From the NCBI GenBank assembly GCA_963989385.1, contig OZ022501.1, positions 99,470,502-99,534,501 of the forward strand: DNA of 64,000 bases. The letters run 5' to 3'. Of this stretch, positions 33,159 to 40,675 are shown piece after piece. The notes beneath the pieces were generated by a model, which saw only the letters and a list, made by a program, of their open reading frames with translations, searched no databases and was not told where the DNA came from. Position 1 is the stretch's first letter. Each line of letters opens with the position of its first letter. A program made the translations under genes and the position numbers. The stretch comes from Ctena decussata (Eukaryota > Mollusca > Bivalvia > Lucinida > Lucinidae).

Positions 33159-35717
33159 ATTAATTTTGTATGAATACACTTATGTTGATAAAATAACTTC
33201 AAACATACAGGGAAAAAGAGAAGATTGCAATATCAGCAAAGGGCTTGAATAAACAATGACAACAACTCCGTTTTCCCCATGTTTGACGTTGTTGTTGTTG
33301 TTGTTGTTGTTATACAGCCATTAGGCCAAAGTAACTCTCAGGTATCTTTCTCCAAGTATATGTTTGTCTTCTTTGTATAGTCTCTCAAGTACATTTATGA
33401 TATTTTATGCGCGTGCTCCTGATTATTATTGAATGTCCGATGGGGCCGCCATATTGAAAATTACACTGACTAGGAAGTTTTTCGTGACGTAACGTCCTTC
33501 GCGAAGCACGTAATTAATTGCGCCAGTCATTTACGTATTCTTGACCTTAAGATGTAACAGCTTGGTTTAACATTGCAGCAAAGGATCAAATGGATGGAGA
33601 TGGAATGGCAAACAATGTAGACCCTGATCAGACTCCTACTTTAAGAGCCTGAGTCTGCACTGTCTGTTCTGACCTATCTGTCCCAATTCGTACAATTTTA
33701 TGGTATCCCTACAATAACACCAACCTGCATCCTTATCTGGTACCCTAAACAGTTTCACATGGGTGTTTTGCTTGTATACTTGCTGTAAATGCTGTCTGTA
33801 AACCATGAAAATTTTGCAAAGTTTGATTATTTAATTTATTGTCATGGAACATGCTTTTAATTGGACAGTGTTATCATCATTTCCCAATATTTTTCCATTT
33901 GCAAGCATGGTGTCTTATGAACATTTCAAATAAAAATTTAAAAAAAAATCCCATTAACATTGGTATGGTCGCCAACTCCGTAAACAAGCTGGGGGCAGAA
34001 CAACAGCCCTTCCTGTACTTCAGAGGGGTGGCTGAGGTCGGGTCACGGCAGATGATGCTAGCTAGCTTTCAGAGCCAACAGAGGCATCCTACTAATTTGG
34101 ATAATATTAAGGCAAGGGCCTACTGTGCTTGCAGCAGGTGCAGGTGGGGGTGTTTGGATATTTTTTCCTCTTGCCCATCTCCTATCATAGTTCTTTTCTT
34201 TCTCCTTCTCTATGGGAGCCGGCTCGATATAGACTGAAATACTGTCTCAGCCATTAAACCCAAAATAACCAAGCAACCAAATTCTGTACTTCAGGCAACC
34301 TACCCTAAATACTCTCAGCACTGGGAGACACAGATCTTAATAAACAGTGAAGACCCTGATCAGATTGCTTTAAAAGGGGTCTTACTAGGGTCTGCAGTTT
34401 TCCATTCCACCTGCATCTTTTGTTTTTATAAAAGCACATTGCTCCATTTCAGGACAATTATGGTAACTAATTTAGTTTTCACAATTTTTACCATCAAAAC
34501 AGTATTTACTTACGGAATATTAAATAGCAATTCTTCATCAACATCACTTTCTACAAACTGAAATTGACAATTATGAACATGACAAAATGAATTCCTACAA
34601 AAAGTCTGCAAACAAAAAGCAGTAATCCAGGTGGAGAGTGTATCTGAGGACATTTGTAGGATACAATTTTCTCTATTGATAAATAAGATTCTAGTTACTT
34701 TTACAGAGCTCCAAATAAGCTGGGACTTTGGTGACAATTAGTGTTTAAAGTTGTGGTATCTTATTACCATCACATGTGGCAGTTCTAGTAAAAGACTACA
34801 ACCTACATTTTTCTTGTAAGTCTACACTTGTTACATGTTAGATGTAGAAATTAACTGTCTCAGAATTGCCCACAAAGACTGTTTTACTTTTGTCAAATTC
34901 TTCAGAAAAATGTTACTGTAAACATTCTAAAAATGGTGACTGATAGGTTTGATTGATTGATTGATTTGATGCTTAACATCCACAGTAAACAGCTATGGTC
35001 AGTTAACCTAACCACAATGTTCCTGGGCAGGCATAGACATCCTAAGCGGTTAACCAGTGCACATACTTTCACCAGTACCTGACAACTGCCCTTCTTGAAT
35101 CAGCGAAAGGAGAAACGGAAGTATATGGCCAGACCGGGTTTGGAACCCAGGACCCCTAACTTATGAGTCAGGTGCCCTACCGATTGCGCTACGCGGCCCA
35201 GCCGACAGATAAGTTTGGGCTGCTTTTAAAGGAGCAGCTCATTTGATCAGGGCCTGCTGTGTTTGCCGTTCCATATGCAACTTTTGGAAGCTTTACTGCA
35301 TTGTAGTAAAACCAAACTGTTCCATTTTAAGGCCAAATACAGCAATTAGCTGTCTCAATTTTTAGATTTTTTCACGAGTAGATGAAGAAACTATCTCTAA
35401 ATTACCCACAAAAGGCTGTTTTGTCTAAAGCTGTGTTGGAAAATGATACAGTTTCATCTCGAAACCTGAAGTTTATTTGTATAGGGTGGTGGTCCTCAGG
35501 CCGAATAACTCACTTTTTCTTTATCCAGTCTCTGATCCCATGGCTTGAAGACATATTTTGCAGATCCATCTTCAGATTCATTCAGACATTGGACTCTTTC
35601 AGTGTCTATTTTTAGATACAAGCTATACGCTGAGCCTCTTTCTGCATCTGTCACATGATCATGATCATGGCCGTGATCTTGACAGCCTCCACCATGGCTG
35701 TGACCATGACCAGACAT
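15365..35717 (-). CDS. PITHD1: PITH domain-containing protein 1, complete six-exon gene
   Basis: Six exons on the minus strand (35717-35514, 34557-34514, 28586-28509, 19833-19729, 16772-16664, 15466-15365) join in phase into 642 bases, 213 residues plus stop. That is nearly the family length (human about 211). The N terminus is a short His/Gly-rich tail (MSGHGHSHGGG), then the PITH domain from about residue 28: VQCLNES, VFKPWDQR, FVESDVDEELLFNIPF, VKLKGIIIIGG, GMTFDDTGSSPDQEF, GALEYATK, FPSNFGAETTKVYYIGLKG and HEVTICTYEASAN. PITH folds as a beta-sandwich and was first described in thioredoxin-like proteasome-associated proteins. PITHD1 has been reported in proteasome and RUNX1/megakaryocyte contexts in mammals. 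All introns are GT-AG; the longest hold most of the transposons listed between 16.8 and 34.5 kb. The identification rests on continuous match through all six exons. Confidence 0.96.
15600..16020. repeat. Dispersed repeat, second copy of 3380-3625 / 5100-5215
   Basis: Shares GTGAAAATTTGTGATAA and the later GTTGGGCAGATA block with the copy in the EndoU intron. The terminal part carries a direct duplication of TGCCCTCCAACAACATGT around a T/G-rich tract at 15950-15970. It lies in PITHD1 intron 5. Confidence 0.5.
16425..16615. mobile_element. About 190-bp MITE (CTAGA-AAGAGGG ends)
   Basis: AGCCCTAGACAAGAGGG at the left is inverted as CCCTCTTATCTAGAGCCCT at the right. The central stem (CCCCTCATCTGAACCGTCTC and inverse) is nearly perfect. 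It ends about 50 bases from PITHD1 exon 5. Copies also at 10035 and 14610. Confidence 0.75.
16664..16772 (-). CDS. PITHD1: PITHD1 exon 5 (109 bp)
   Basis: Acceptor ATTCCAG and donor GTAAGC. One base completes the lysine codon, then 36 residues including ARFNQCESISIHFPSNFG and TTKVYYIGLKGDFTQ. It corresponds to the family's ISRFSNV..LSIHISKNFGADTTK region. Confidence 0.95.
17050..19325 (+). mobile_element. TATGCCCCC-family repeat element split by a nested insertion
   Basis: The left part (17050-17933) has diverged units of about 480 bp with AGTTGGAAAAATGC, CAAATATCAAGGCCATA and CTCCAAAATGGGGCATAA. The right end (19242-19325) has (GGAC)n followed by GCTGGGGGCATAAT. The element at 17934-19241 is inserted between them: TACAGTAAGTATGA on the left continues as AGTGTGATGCACGGACGG on the right. 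Confidence 0.6.
17934..19241 (+). mobile_element. Hairpin-ended internal-repeat element (core type E)
   Basis: The 5' end ACCAGAGGACCATTGGTCCT is followed by AGCTCACCTGAG; the 3' end is a hairpin CTGTGAGCCTTCGACTCAG then GTGAGCTAAAAA. The core has diverged units of about 320 bp with AAGGAACATTTCTGT, GTTGCCATAGCAACCAAA and GTTTCTGAGGAGA. It is the same core family as 3879-4983 but in the opposite orientation. Confidence 0.75.
19729..19833 (-). CDS. PITHD1: PITHD1 exon 4 (105 bp)
   Basis: Acceptor TTCCTAG and donor GTATAT. It encodes FKNRPGMTFDDTGSSPDQEF, EMYPDTTGALEYAT and part of a lysine codon. It corresponds to the family segment around the conserved SFDD/TFDD and LEYATK motifs. Confidence 0.94.
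19942..20007. repeat. 65-bp hairpin family, copy 4
   Basis: CAAACAGTGCAAACCAAATT faces AATCAGGGTCAACACTGCTTG; the inner stem AAGACGCCACTGAATGCGGCGTCT shows a GACGCC/GGCGTC pairing different from the other copies. Confidence 0.65.
20329..21245 (+). mobile_element. Hairpin-ended internal-repeat element (core type F)
   Basis: Starts ACAAGAGCTGTCGCCTGACAGC, then AGCTCGCCTGAA, and ends CTCTGTACTTAAGTACAG then GTGAGCTAAAAA. The core has two units of about 180 bp with GTAAAACTTTAAAGTGAG and TGACCTAATT, plus a C/A-rich GCCAACGCC tract. Located in PITHD1 intron 3. Confidence 0.7.
21305..21560. repeat. MITE copy with degenerate central hairpin
   Basis: TTTTAAGGTGAATGGGTACTTTC and the centre AAAGAATTTGCTTCTTCTGG match the 8190-8440 and 10285-10515 family. 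The stem carries unpaired changes here, so this is an older copy. Confidence 0.5.
22760..22935 (-). mobile_element. tRNA-derived SINE, family 1 (second copy)
   Basis: On the minus strand: TAACTCAGTCGGTTAAGCGC (A-box like), then GGTTCGATACC (B-box like), then the body shared with 12505-12690 down to CTGACTGAAATACT. It is nested inside the 4.2-kb element. Confidence 0.78.
23449..24007 (+). other. Speculative two-exon small frame inside the 4.2-kb element
   Basis: ATG at 23449 opens MPKGSGSGQRR and meets a possible donor (GAGGTAGTA). A possible acceptor (TATTTTATTAG at about 23863) would continue in phase for about 49 residues to a TGA near 24007. No domain is recognised, the donor is weak and the peptide is Arg/Ser-rich without family features. 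Most likely chance; recorded because it lies inside a transposon with no other coding content. Confidence 0.12.
24284..24921. repeat. Foldback repeat flanked by 120-bp direct repeats
   Basis: Direct copies at about 24284-24412 and 24797-24921 share GCAGATTATATAATTT and GGGACATGG/GGGGCATGG. Between them, arms at about 24452-24516 and 24688-24755 are inverted (TTGTCTGAGAAAATCTGAAG and inverse). Sites TGACGTCA flank the centre. A half copy of the inverted arm occurs at 61545-61580. Confidence 0.6.
24928..25203 (-). mobile_element. tRNA-derived SINE, family 2, with TCAA-type tail
   Basis: On the minus strand: GGGCCGCGTAGTGCAATCGG (A-box region), then GGGTTCGAAACCC (B box), then a body shared with 34949-35208, ending in a short tandem (AATC)n tail. 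Such simple-repeat tails mark the 3' end copied by a partner LINE. Nested inside the 4.2-kb element. Confidence 0.82.
25478..25517. repeat. (CA)n-like microsatellite
   Basis: Alternating purine-pyrimidine tract of CACA, TACG and GCATGCATGCAC. No further content. Confidence 0.7.
26436..28291 (+). mobile_element. Hairpin-ended internal-repeat element (core type A)
   Basis: The 5' end AGTAGCCCAAAGGGCAACAA is followed by GCTCACCTGAGA; the 3' hairpin CTCTGAGCCTTCGGCTCAG is followed by GTGAGCTAAAAA. The core has one set of about five 150-bp units with AGTGACCTTGACCTTGGG and ATTGTCATGCCCTACA, and another set of about 160-bp units with GGGCAGCTAACTCCGTAG. A (CCCA)n/(GGAC)n tract precedes the 3' hairpin. 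The inverse copy at 61662-64000 has the same two unit types in the mirrored order. Confidence 0.8.
28509..28586 (-). CDS. PITHD1: PITHD1 exon 3 (78 bp)
   Basis: Acceptor TTTCAG ends at 28587 and donor GTAAGT starts at 28508. One base completes the proline codon; then FTGSVKLKGIIIIGG, EEDTHPNKMR and two bases of an isoleucine codon follow. It is isolated in repeat-rich sequence between two hairpin-ended elements and is short enough to be missed by frame searches. Confidence 0.94.
28687..28884. repeat. 200-bp foldback
   Basis: ATTATATTTGAGACTGTCTA at the left is inverted at the right, with about 38-bp arms around a spacer of about 120 bp. It lies just upstream (minus strand) of PITHD1 exon 3. 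Confidence 0.7.
28946..29004. repeat. Short hairpin, same family as 185-236
   Basis: TCTAGATCCATTTTATAAGATGG folds on itself with arms of about 25 bp flanked by CCAAAA and TTTTGG. It immediately precedes the next element, whose ACAAG end begins a few bases later. Confidence 0.65.
29011..30359 (+). mobile_element. Hairpin-ended internal-repeat element (core type B)
   Basis: Starts ACAAGAGGGCCAAGAGGCCC, then CGCTCACCTGA; ends CCTAAGCCTTTGGCTCAG then GTGAGCTAAAAA. The core is about seven units of 150-165 bp containing GGGGCCATTTTGGACCCTGG, ACTTGGTAGAGGACCACTAG and CAAGCATCTGAGCCAAGC; later units are more alike than early ones. Frames on the minus strand here are repeats of the unit, not genes. 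Confidence 0.82.
30632..30795 (+). mobile_element. SINE with tRNA-like head and conserved-type core
   Basis: GTGGCTGTAGTGTAGAAGTT leads to CGCAAGATCGATCCCCC (B-box like), then CTTTCGGATGAGACTTTAAA and CCGAGGTCCCGT. The GGATGAGACxTTAAACCGAGGTCCCGT segment is a core seen in SINEs of many marine invertebrates; I name no family. Confidence 0.7.
30802..30867. repeat. 65-bp hairpin family, copy 5
   Basis: GCAAACACTGTAGACCCTGA faces TCTGAGTCTGGACTAATTGC, with a weaker inner stem. It is adjacent to the 3' end of the SINE at 30632. Confidence 0.55.
31606..32106. mobile_element. About 500-bp inverted-repeat element with subterminal motifs
   Basis: TTAAGTTTCGTTCACACCGG faces the inverse of TTAGCCTCGTTCACGCCACC. 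GTGTGAAC/GTTCACAC motifs next to GCAAAGTTT or AAATTTG recur about six times in both orientations. Nested in the TTAA element. Confidence 0.6.
32487..32535 (-). mobile_element. Tail fragment of SINE family 1
   Basis: CAGTATTTCAGTCATATC then AGATGATGG matches the 3' body of the SINEs at 12505 and 22760. The tRNA-like head is missing. Confidence 0.45.
32850..33155 (+). mobile_element. Candidate tRNA-like SINE ending in a CTGT/TC tract
   Basis: GCAGGCTCGAATCCAG is a good B-box-like match, preceded by GTTCGGTTATGACGCAGACG. A body of about 230 bp runs to a (CTGT)n then (TC)n tract at 33108-33157. The A-box region is weak and no second copy is in this window. Confidence 0.4.
33121..33157. repeat. 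(TC)n microsatellite
   Basis: About seventeen uninterrupted TC units. A separate (GTT)n tract lies at 33291-33313. Confidence 0.9.
33607..33668. repeat. 65-bp hairpin family, copy 6 (degenerate)
   Basis: GCAAACAATGTAGACCCTGA is retained and CTGAGTCTGCACTGT is on the other side, but the inner stem is eroded. A further remnant (AACAGTGAAGACCCTGATCAG) is at 34343-34400. Confidence 0.5.
34514..34557 (-). CDS. PITHD1: PITHD1 exon 2 (44-bp micro-exon)
   Basis: Lies between TTTCAG and GTAAGT. It encodes FVESDVDEELLFNIP, with the last codon split after two bases. This is the most conserved signature of the PITH N-terminal half. Confidence 0.95.
34949..35208 (-). mobile_element. tRNA-derived SINE, family 2 (second copy)
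   Basis: On the minus strand: GGGCCGCGTAGCGCAATCGG, then GGGTTCCAAACCC, and a body like 24928-25203 with small deletions, ending in (AATC)n. The B box carries a C where the first copy has G, so it is probably inactive. It lies in PITHD1 intron 1. Confidence 0.8.
35514..35717 (-). CDS. PITHD1: PITHD1 exon 1
   Basis: ATG at 35717-35715 begins the His-rich tail common to PITHD1 proteins. The exon encodes 68 residues ending DKEK and is followed by donor GTGAGT (35513-35508). I chose this start because MSGHGHSHGGG matches the family N terminus. Confidence 0.95.
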
Positions 35718-35985
35718 TTCTGAAACAAAATACTGTGGTTAATCTTCATGCTTAGCTAAGAACGCACACATTTTTGAAAAAAGAAATTTTCAGAGGGCTA
35801 TGTCATGACTGCAAAAAGCTCTTTTTCTCTGGTTTGTTCTGCTTGCCCATACTGCTGACTAATTAGTCTTTTAGTAATGGAGATTAATACAGTGGGTGGA
35901 TGTGAATTTAGTTATGTTCAACGGAGTGTACAAAGTGGATCAAGGCCAGCATACAACACTGATGTCGCTAAGACACTGTCATTGT
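35718..35985 (-). other. Region upstream of PITHD1 start codon
   Basis: The sequence before the ATG should hold the PITHD1 5' UTR and promoter. I see no TATA box or clear initiator, and no CpG-rich stretch. Confidence 0.3.
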
Positions 35986-36880
35986 GTGAACTTCCATCAC
36001 AAAAATTCTTTTAGTATCTGAGATGTGGTGCTAATTGCTGTGGGTAGCTTTAAAAGTAGGTCAAAGGTAAGAAAATGACACTGTTCTGATAAAGGTGTTG
36101 TGATATCCACGTCTCGATTTAAGCATCTGTGAAATATCATCACAAAAGGTCTTTTAGTCTCTGAGATGGTTGGTTAGTTGTTTTGGGTTTAAACCAAACT
36201 CTCTATAAGACAGTATTTAAGTCTATATTGAAACATCTCCCAAAGAGAGGGAGACAGTATGGACAGATAAACTAGATCATCTAAATAGCCCTCACCCACA
36301 CATACTGCAAGCATAGTAGGCCCTCGCCCTACATTAAGCCAATATAAGTAGAACACCCCAATACTGTAAGTTTCACAACATCTTTGCCCAACCCTACTAC
36401 CCTGCTTTAGTCTCTGAGCAAAAGAGCTTATTGCTGTGGGTAGAAGAAATTTGGCTATGTTCAGCAGTGTGAAAAGTAGAGCAAGATCTGCACAAGATGG
36501 CACCACACTGTCACTGCAACACAAGTGTCATTTGCTAAGTTACCGGTACTGGTGGGATATGTTTATCTGAAGTTTCATCACAAAAGCTCTCTTAGTCTCT
36601 GAGAAACAGAACTAAATGTATTGCAGTAGATGTAATTTTGGTTTAACTCTACAAAGCCTGCAGAGTAGTCAAGGTCAGCAAATGATTTGTTGTTGAGGAA
36701 ACAATGTCATGATGCAAGCTTCTATGAAGTTTCATCTTAGACTGTCTTTTAGTCAGACATATTATTTGGCTATTTTCAATAACACATGAGGTAAGCAAAT
36801 GTCACCAACAGTTGGCACAGTAGAGACAATGTAATGGTGTATGCATTTATGAAATTTCATCAAAATCTGAGACATGGACC
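35985..36880. repeat. Degenerate roughly 150-bp tandem repeats
   Basis: The block TTCATCACAAAAG..CTTTTAGTCTCTGAGA recurs near 35993, 36133, 36410, 36578 and 36733, with GTGGTGCTAATTGCTGTGGG and GGTCAGCA blocks between. The block resembles parts of the cores of the hairpin-ended elements. Confidence 0.55.
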
Positions 36881-37450
36881 TGAATTCAGGGCTACAAAAA
36901 CAAAGAACCCTAAGTCATGAAAATACTGAAGGCAAACATAGTTGAGGGTGACAACAAAAATGACCATGGTAAGTCATCCCTGGCCTATGTTGCTCCAGAT
37001 CAGCAATATTTGAACAACTGGTATCCTCACTCATTTACAAGAAACTTTAGTTTACGTCAGAATACATATAACAAACAACATTAGCTATTTTCTGACTAGT
37101 AATATGTAGCGAGAATACATGTAGTTCAAATATTGGATAAAGATAAAGAAGCTTTATTTATAACGTCGCATATTAGAAACAGACAACATAAGCTTTGTAG
37201 AGCTTTTATTGCAACAAACAAGGTTTGCCTTAACTTTATCTTCCTAGGACTACCCTTTATAGGGGAGCGTCAGCCAAGGGAGCTCCTAGTACCATTTTTT
37301 ACGCCTCTAGTATGGCGCAGCCAGGATTTTAACTCTTGATCTCCTGTTCCTGGCAACAGCTGAAAAATCAAATTGCTTTGCATCATCAATATTGAAAACA
37401 CAATACTTGAAATTTTGCAATTATATTCTAAATGGATACAGGTGAAGAAG
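36881..37450. other. Intergenic stretch, nothing recognised
   Basis: No exon-like or repeated segment that I can support, except that GATACAGGTGAAG near 37436-37450 may be the last bit of the LINE reading frame continued at 37951. Confidence 0.4.
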
Positions 37451-37465
37451 CTCTCTATCCGAATG

Positions 37466-37950
37466 CAATTTGTATACTTTGATCAAAGTATATACCTCGC
37501 TGGAAGTATATACTTCGATCGAAGTTTCCGGTTACTAGAAATACCGGAATGCACTTAATTACCGGAATATACCAAAATACACTGGAATATACCAAAATCT
37601 ACCGGAATATACCAAAATACACATATTTGTTTACCGAAATACACTTTATTTAGACCAGAAGATGAATAATTTTATTAAAAATATGTCATTTAAAATATGC
37701 TAGATGTAATTGGCGGCTAGTGATTGACCCCTACTGGGACCCAAACCAGCTTGCAATTTGCACAGTGATACCTATCCAATACCTATACGTTGGTCTATTT
37801 ATTCTAACTAGCAAAAAGCTAATTCATATATGTATATGGTATTTATTTATTCATATTATTATTTAAATTTATTTTGATAATATAAATGTATATTTTGGTG
37901 TTTTCCGGTATATTCCGGTAATTAGGTAATTCCGGTAATACAGAAGACTG
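37466..37950. mobile_element. About 485-bp inverted-repeat element inside a LINE
   Basis: TACCGGAAT..TAATTACCGGAATATACC at 37542 onward is inverted as GGTATATTCCGGTAATTA..ATTCCGGTA ending at 37937. TATCCGAATG at 37456 and TATCCAAATG at 37951 are a near-perfect direct duplication. The LINE frame (DTGE before, YPNDWLQANVAPIY after) appears to be split here. Confidence 0.6.
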
Positions 37951-40505
37951 TATCCAAATGACTGGCTGCAAGCTAATGTGGCTCCCATTTACAACAAGAA
38001 TTCCGTGGAATGCGGTGTCTCACCTGCTAGGGCTTTGTCACAAAAACAGAGCTCAATCAGCAAAGATGTATGCATCAACCAAGTTTCTTGGCTCTAGCCC
38101 TAATAATTTCTGAGAAACAGACCAAAACTTGAAAACTCGACAAAACATTGCAAAGTCAGTCAACCATAAAATGTAGGTCAAGACTCAATATTGATGATGA
38201 CTTTGAGCTCTTCTCTTCTAGATTAATGCATGACCCAAGTTTCATGGCTCTAGCCCTTATAGTTTCAGAGAAACAGACCTAAATGCAACCAAAATTGCAA
38301 AGTCAGTCAACCGTAAAATGTAGGTCAAGACTCAATATTGATGATGACTTTGAGATTAACTCTTCCACACGTACCCATAAACCAAGTTTCATGGCTCTAG
38401 GCCTTATAGTTTCTGAGAAAATGACCTAAACGCAAAAACTCGACAAAAACTTGCAAAGTCAGTCAACCGTGACATGTAGGTCAAGACTCAATATTGATGA
38501 TGGCTTTGGGCTTTGAGATCTACTCTTCCAGACGTACCCATGAACCAAGTTTCATGGCTCTAGGCCTTATAGTTTCTGAGAAAAGGACCTAAACGCAAAA
38601 ACTCGACAAAAACTTGCAAAGTCAGTCAACTGTGACATGTAGGTCAAGACTCAATATTGATGATGGCTTTGAGATCTACTCTTCCAGATGTATGCATGAA
38701 CCAAGTTTCATGGCTCTAGGCCTTATAGTTTCTGAGAAAATGACCTAAACGCAAAAACTCGACAAAAACTGGCAAAGTCAGTCAACCGTGACATGTAGGT
38801 CAAGACTCAATATCGATGATGGCTTTGAGATCTACTCTTCCAGATGTATGCATGAACCAAGTTTCATGGCTCTAAGCCTTATAGTTTCTGAGAAAATGAC
38901 CTAAACGCAAAAACTCAACAAAAGTTTACGCCGACGCCGCCGCCGACAACACCGGAAAAGCAATACCTATGTCTCGCCTCTGCTTCGCAGGCGAGACAAA
39001 AAGGGAGAAAAATATGACCCTGCCAATTACAGGCCGGTCTCCTTGACTTGTATTTGCTGTAAGTCTCTTGAGCACATTCTCGTGAGCAAAATCATGCAAC
39101 ATCTATCGGACCATAAGATTTTAGTTGAGTCTCAGCATGGCTTCAGAAGTGGTAGGTCATGCGAGACTCAACTGGTCCAGTTCATTCATGATTTGCAGGC
39201 AAACCTAGACAGAGCCAATAATAAAGGTCACAAACAAACAGACCTCATTATTATGGACTTTGCCAAGGCTTTTGATAAGGTCCCCCATAGACGATTGATT
39301 TATAAACTGGAGTATTATGGTATCCGAAATGATATCCTCCGGTGGATCTCTGCCTGGCTATCTGGAAGGACACAAAAAGTTGTTCTGGATGGTGTCTGTT
39401 CAGACCCTCTCCCCGTGTTGTCTGGTGTCCCCCAGGGTTCTGTTTTAGGGCCCATCCTGTTCTTACCAGACAACATAAGCTCCACAGTCCGCCTTTTTGC
39501 TGATGACTGTGTACTCTATAGAAATATTAGACGGTCCGAAGACCAACAGATACTCCAAGATGATTTAGATAAATTGGTACTTTGGGAAGAGGCATGGCTC
39601 ATGAAATTTAATGTTGCCAAATGTCACTCTATGAGGGTGACTAGGCACCCCCCTCCAAAGCAAATAATCCATGGTTATACATTGCATAACCAAGTCCTAG
39701 AGAATGTATCGTCAGCCAAATATTTAGGAGTTGAACTTACGGATGACCTCGAGTGGGGTCAGCACATTAATGAAATTACCAGTAAGGCTACTAAGACTTT
39801 GGGTTTCCTTCGTAGAAACTTGACTTTTGCATCGAAGGAAATCAAGGCTGCTGCATATAAAACTCTGGTCCGGCCCAAATTAGAATATGCAGCGCCAGTT
39901 TGGATGCCCCATCACCAAGTTGATATTAACAGAATAGAAAAAGTACAGAGGACTGCTGTCCGTTGGACCTGTAGGCGCTGGCGCAATCAAAGCCATGTGG
40001 GAGAAATGTTAGAAGAACTCCAATGGCCAGACCTGCAGGAAAGACGACAGTAGGCTTCTCTGTCTCTATTCTACAAAATTCATAATAATCTTGCCATTGT
40101 AGATAAGAATAAGTACCTATCTGAGGTCGGTGAAGGGAGCAGGAGAACTAGGTCCCACCCATTCCAGTACCACCGTCCAAACGCTTGCACAGACGGTTTT
40201 AAGAGTTCTTTTTTCCCCAGGACAATTGCAACTTGGAATGGCCTTACAACCGAAGCTGTCTCTTTGGAGACAGTTGATGGGTTTAAGGCCAAAATTTAAT
40301 ATCCTAGGGTAGAGCAGGGGTTAGGCATGGAATGCCTGCCCCTGAGGACTTCTTGTAAATAGTTTTAATCTGCTGGTGGCTTTGTCACAAATTCATTTAT
40401 TTTATTTATTTTTTTTTGTGACAACTTATGCGCCAAACCAGAAACCTGTCATCATGGTCAAAGTTGACTGAGGACAGTAAAGATAGAAAGATAGAAAGAA
40501 AGATT
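37951..40505 (+). pseudogene. Non-LTR retrotransposon reverse transcriptase fragment, interrupted
   Basis: YPNDWLQANVAPIYNK (37951-37998) and KGEKYDPANYRPVSL (from 39001) are adjacent parts of one reverse transcriptase, separated by a 1-kb insertion. The rest follows: AFDKVPHRRL, SGVPQGSVLGP, FADDCVLY (catalytic YADD-type box), AKYLGVELTDDLEW, VQRTAVRW. About six residues are missing between LGPILFL and PDNISS, an in-frame deletion before the FADD box. A TAG at about 40051 breaks the C-terminal part (FFPRTIATWNGL at about 40212). The 3' end is an AGATAGAAAG-type tail near 40480-40505. The clade looks CR1/Jockey-like but is not resolved. Dead copy. Confidence 0.88.
37994..39000 (+). mobile_element. 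Hairpin-ended internal-repeat element (core type D) inside the LINE
   Basis: Starts ACAAGAATTCCGTGGAAT, then GTCTCACCTGC; ends GTCTCGCCTCTGCTTCGCAG then GCGAGACAAAAA. The core has about five units of 150-160 bp containing CATGTAGGTCAAGACTCAAT and CAAGTTTCATGGCTCTAGG; the last three are nearly identical. Both sides are LINE coding sequence, which fixes the insertion limits to within a few A residues. Confidence 0.88.
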
Positions 40506-40534
40506 CCGATAATTCTAGTAACCCGAAGTTTCTC

Positions 40535-40675
40535 CCAAATTGGAGTCTGTACAGAGGCGTGCCGCCAGGTTTTGCTGACTACCGCCAAACCAGCAGTGTC
40601 ACTTCAATGTTGCAAGAACTTGGATGGGAGGACCTTCAATCAAGGCGAGATCAGAGCAAAGTCACAATGATGGAT
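40535..40675 (+). pseudogene. C-terminal fragment of a second LINE reverse transcriptase
   Basis: The frame reading FADYRQTSSVTSMLQELGWE then DLQSRRDQSKVTMM is the end of a CR1/Jockey-like reverse transcriptase (the region after VQRRAAR). Upstream coding is absent; it abuts the tail of the previous LINE. Confidence 0.7.

Larger units (their letters stand above)
31110..33546. mobile_element. 2.4-kb TTAA-flanked element with inverted ends
   Basis: GGTCAAGAATACGTAAATG at the left is exactly inverted at the right, and TTAA lies at 31106-31109 and 33547-33550. TTAA target duplication is the signature of piggyBac and Kolobok; the GG terminus does not decide between them. No transposase frame is present, so it is non-autonomous and has since taken up other repeats (31606-32106, 32850-33155). 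Located in PITHD1 intron 2. Confidence 0.82.

Noticed and set aside
33839..34237. 132-residue frame on the plus strand
   Set aside because: No recognisable domain, no splice-supported context, and it lies within the PITHD1 intron on the other strand.
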